DNA of 8,622 nt from Candidatus Zipacnadia bacterium. GTDB lineage: Bacteria > Armatimonadota > Zipacnadia > Zipacnadales > Zipacnadaceae. A model generated the notes under the pieces. It was not told the DNA's origin and did not search any database. It was given only the letters and a program-made list of their open reading frames with translations. This document shows, piece after piece, positions 7,143 through 8,622 of the stretch. Location: assembly GCA_029821255.1 (NCBI GenBank), contig JALGTS010000031.1:1-8622 (forward strand), in the 5' to 3' direction. The number at the start of each line of letters is the position of its first letter. Positions within the stretch are counted from its first letter, which is position 1. A program made the position numbers and the translations under genes.

Positions 7143-8141
7143 TCATTGCGGCAACGGCAGGACCACGGGCCCACCTTGCTCCACGGATTTGTATGCTGCC
7201 AGGGCCACTTCCATTGCCCGAAGACCGTCCTCACCGGTGACCGGCACTGGCTCACCGCTGCGCACTGAGTGCACAAAGGCCCTGACCAGCCCATCATCGG
7301 GGCTCTTCCCGTAACTCGCCCAAGTGTAGCTTCGGTCGTTGTTATTGTAATAGTCCAGATGTTCGCGGAACAGATCGACCGCCACACTACCCCGCTCCCC
7401 AATAACCGTCATAGTTGCATCACCCCAGACGGGATAGTGAGGCGGACGGGACCAACTGCAGTCCAGCGCCGCAATGCAGCCATCTGTAAACTCAATGCTA
7501 AGAAGGCCGCAGTCTTCTACCTCAAGTTCCGGATTGTAGACTGTGTCAACCTCAGCATAGACGGTGGCCGGTTCCTGACCGGTTACCAAGCGCATCAGGT
7601 CAACCATATGTACAGTGTGGTCCAAGACCGTGCCCCCGCCAGAAAGCTCGGGCTGTACAAACCAGCCACCGGGATTTCGTCCCCGATTGGTCGCGTTTAT
7701 TGCCAGCACGCGACCTAACTGACCAGCCGCGATCATCCGCTGCGCTTCAACAAACGCCGCAGCGAAACGACAGGGGAATGCCGTCATCAGTTGCACTCCA
7801 CTCTCGCGGCAGGCGTTGATCATCTCCCGGCCATCTGCCATAGTGGTTGCCAGCGGCTTCTCACACATCACGTCCACACCGGCTTGCGCCGCCCGTAACA
7901 CTTTCTCCCGGTGCCGAATATTCTCAGTGGTGACAATTACTCCGTCTGCCTCCTCCAGCAACGCCTCCTCACTCTCCAAGTAAGGCACACCAGCCTTAGC
8001 CGCAACCTGCTGGCCGCGCTCCGCATCGTCATCGGCAATGCCAATTATTTCAATATCGGGGAGCGACAGCAGGACATTCAAGTATCTGAAGGCGTGCATA
8101 TGCGCAAAGCTAATTATGCCAATCCGAGGTCTATCAGGCAT
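7143..8141 (-). CDS. Gfo/Idh/MocA-family NAD(P)-dependent oxidoreductase
   Basis: A cytoplasmic dehydrogenase-type enzyme of the glucose-fructose oxidoreductase, inositol dehydrogenase and MocA family, acting on a sugar, polyol or derivative. The 332 residues are near the family norm. The N-terminal Rossmann domain (about 5-120) starts IGIISFAHMHA, where the usual G-x-G-x-x-G is replaced by a form with H14 and H16. The EKP motif with the conserved lysine K95 is in MCEKPLAT. The C-terminal substrate domain has GGGTVLDHTVHMVD, with D174 and H178 in the positions of the usual catalytic Asp and His. The ATG at 8141 has AAGGAGA (8149-8155) 7 bases upstream. It begins 40 bases after a second member of the same family. 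The substrate cannot be deduced from the sequence. Confidence 0.9.
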   Translation of the reverse strand: MPDRPRIGIISFAHMHAFRYLNVLLSLPDIEIIGIADDDAERGQQVAAKAGVPYLESEEALLEEADGVIVTTENIRHREKVLRAAQAGVDVMCEKPLATTMADGREMINACRESGVQLMTAFPCRFAAAFVEAQRMIAAGQLGRVLAINATNRGRNPGGWFVQPELSGGGTVLDHTVHMVDLMRLVTGQEPATVYAEVDTVYNPELEVEDCGLLSIEFTDGCIAALDCSWSRPPHYPVWGDATMTVIGERGSVAVDLFREHLDYYNNNDRSYTWASYGKSPDDGLVRAFVHSVRSGEPVPVTGEDGLRAMEVALAAYKSVEQGGPVVLPLPQ

Positions 8142-8181
8142 TTGTATCTCTCCTTACAATGATACAGTCGCCGCTCTCAGG

Positions 8182-8622
8182 TCAAGCATAGTTGATGACA
8201 CGACCGGTTTGAGCCGATTCCAAGACAGCAAGGGCCAGCTTGACTGCCTCGCGCCCGTCTCGGGCGGTGACGGGAGGATCAATATCATTTTCCACCGCCG
8301 CAATGAATAGTTTATCTTCAATCTGATATGGTGATTCGGCCGCCGGCGTCATTGGTAAATAGGCACTCTCATCAGTCTCGTCCGCTCCGCCGCGTCGCTG
8401 GGCAATAAGCGTGGTGCTTGCTGTGCTGTCGTGAGCGAGTAGACCACCACTGCCCGTTATCTCAAAATTGGTACGAAATCCCGCTGCATCTGCCCACGAG
8501 CCTTCTACAAAAGCAACAGTCCCGCTGGGAAATCGTAGGCTACACAGCGCATAATCTAGGGCAGGCAACTGCTCATACAATCCACGAGCATAGATTCGCG
8601 TAGGCGGGCCCAGCGTCCAGAG
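8182..8622 (-). CDS. Gfo/Idh/MocA-family oxidoreductase, C-terminal part only
   Basis: The last 146 residues of a second family member. Its frame is open to the window end, so the 5' part, including the cofactor-binding domain and the EKP motif, lies outside. What is visible is the C-terminal half of the substrate-binding domain: RIYARG, then SLRFPSGTVAFVEGSW, FEITGSGGLLAHDS and the closing helix in VTARDGREAVKLALAVLESAQTG. These match the equivalent stretches of the neighbour at 7143-8141 (VYAEVD, SIEFTDGCIAALDCSW and VTGEDGLRAMEVALAAYKS). The two are therefore paralogues, though clearly diverged. An in-frame TTG at 8580 is internal, not the start. Only 40 bases separate it from the next gene, so the two are probably co-transcribed. 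Confidence 0.83.
   Translation of the reverse strand, partial: LWTLGPPTRIYARGLYEQLPALDYALCSLRFPSGTVAFVEGSWADAAGFRTNFEITGSGGLLAHDSTASTTLIAQRRGGADETDESAYLPMTPAAESPYQIEDKLFIAAVENDIDPPVTARDGREAVKLALAVLESAQTGRVINYA

Overview
The window is compact bacterial DNA, with GC in the mid-50s by eye. It holds eight protein genes, two of them cut by the window ends, and no RNA gene, mobile element or CRISPR array. Strong AGGAGG-type ribosome binding sites, GTG and TTG starts, 4-base gene overlaps and an Aquifex-type single-chain aconitase are compatible with a Firmicutes-like, Chloroflexota-like or related deep-branching lineage. The sequence does not settle the phylum.

Layout. (1) Positions 1-1139, minus strand: a polytopic permease of the ArsB/NhaD/P-protein (ion transporter) superfamily, missing its C-terminus at the window edge. 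(2) Positions 1140-1356: a divergent intergenic region with a convincing sigma-70-type promoter towards the permease and a weaker one towards the plus-strand genes. (3) Positions 1357-3448, plus strand: a secreted M14 zinc carboxypeptidase, a VanZ-like membrane protein starting inside the carboxypeptidase stop codon, and, after a 26-base gap, a classical thioredoxin. (4) Positions 3479-8622, minus strand: five co-directional genes. In transcription order these are a Gfo/Idh/MocA oxidoreductase (5' end outside the window), a second Gfo/Idh/MocA oxidoreductase, a three-helix membrane protein of unknown function, an Aquifex-type aconitase, and a serine alpha/beta hydrolase overlapping the aconitase by 4 bases. 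The plus and minus gene blocks converge at 3449-3478.

How the genes may work together. The carboxypeptidase and VanZ-like pair looks like an envelope module with thioredoxin behind it. The minus-strand set mixes two sugar- or polyol-type NAD(P)-dependent dehydrogenases, an iron-sulphur hydro-lyase and an ester or lactone hydrolase. That could be a catabolic route for a sugar acid or similar compound, or simply a run of housekeeping genes. This is inference from gene order. I found no clear previously undescribed system. The most unusual points are the tightly coupled aconitase-hydrolase pair and the unrecognised membrane protein.
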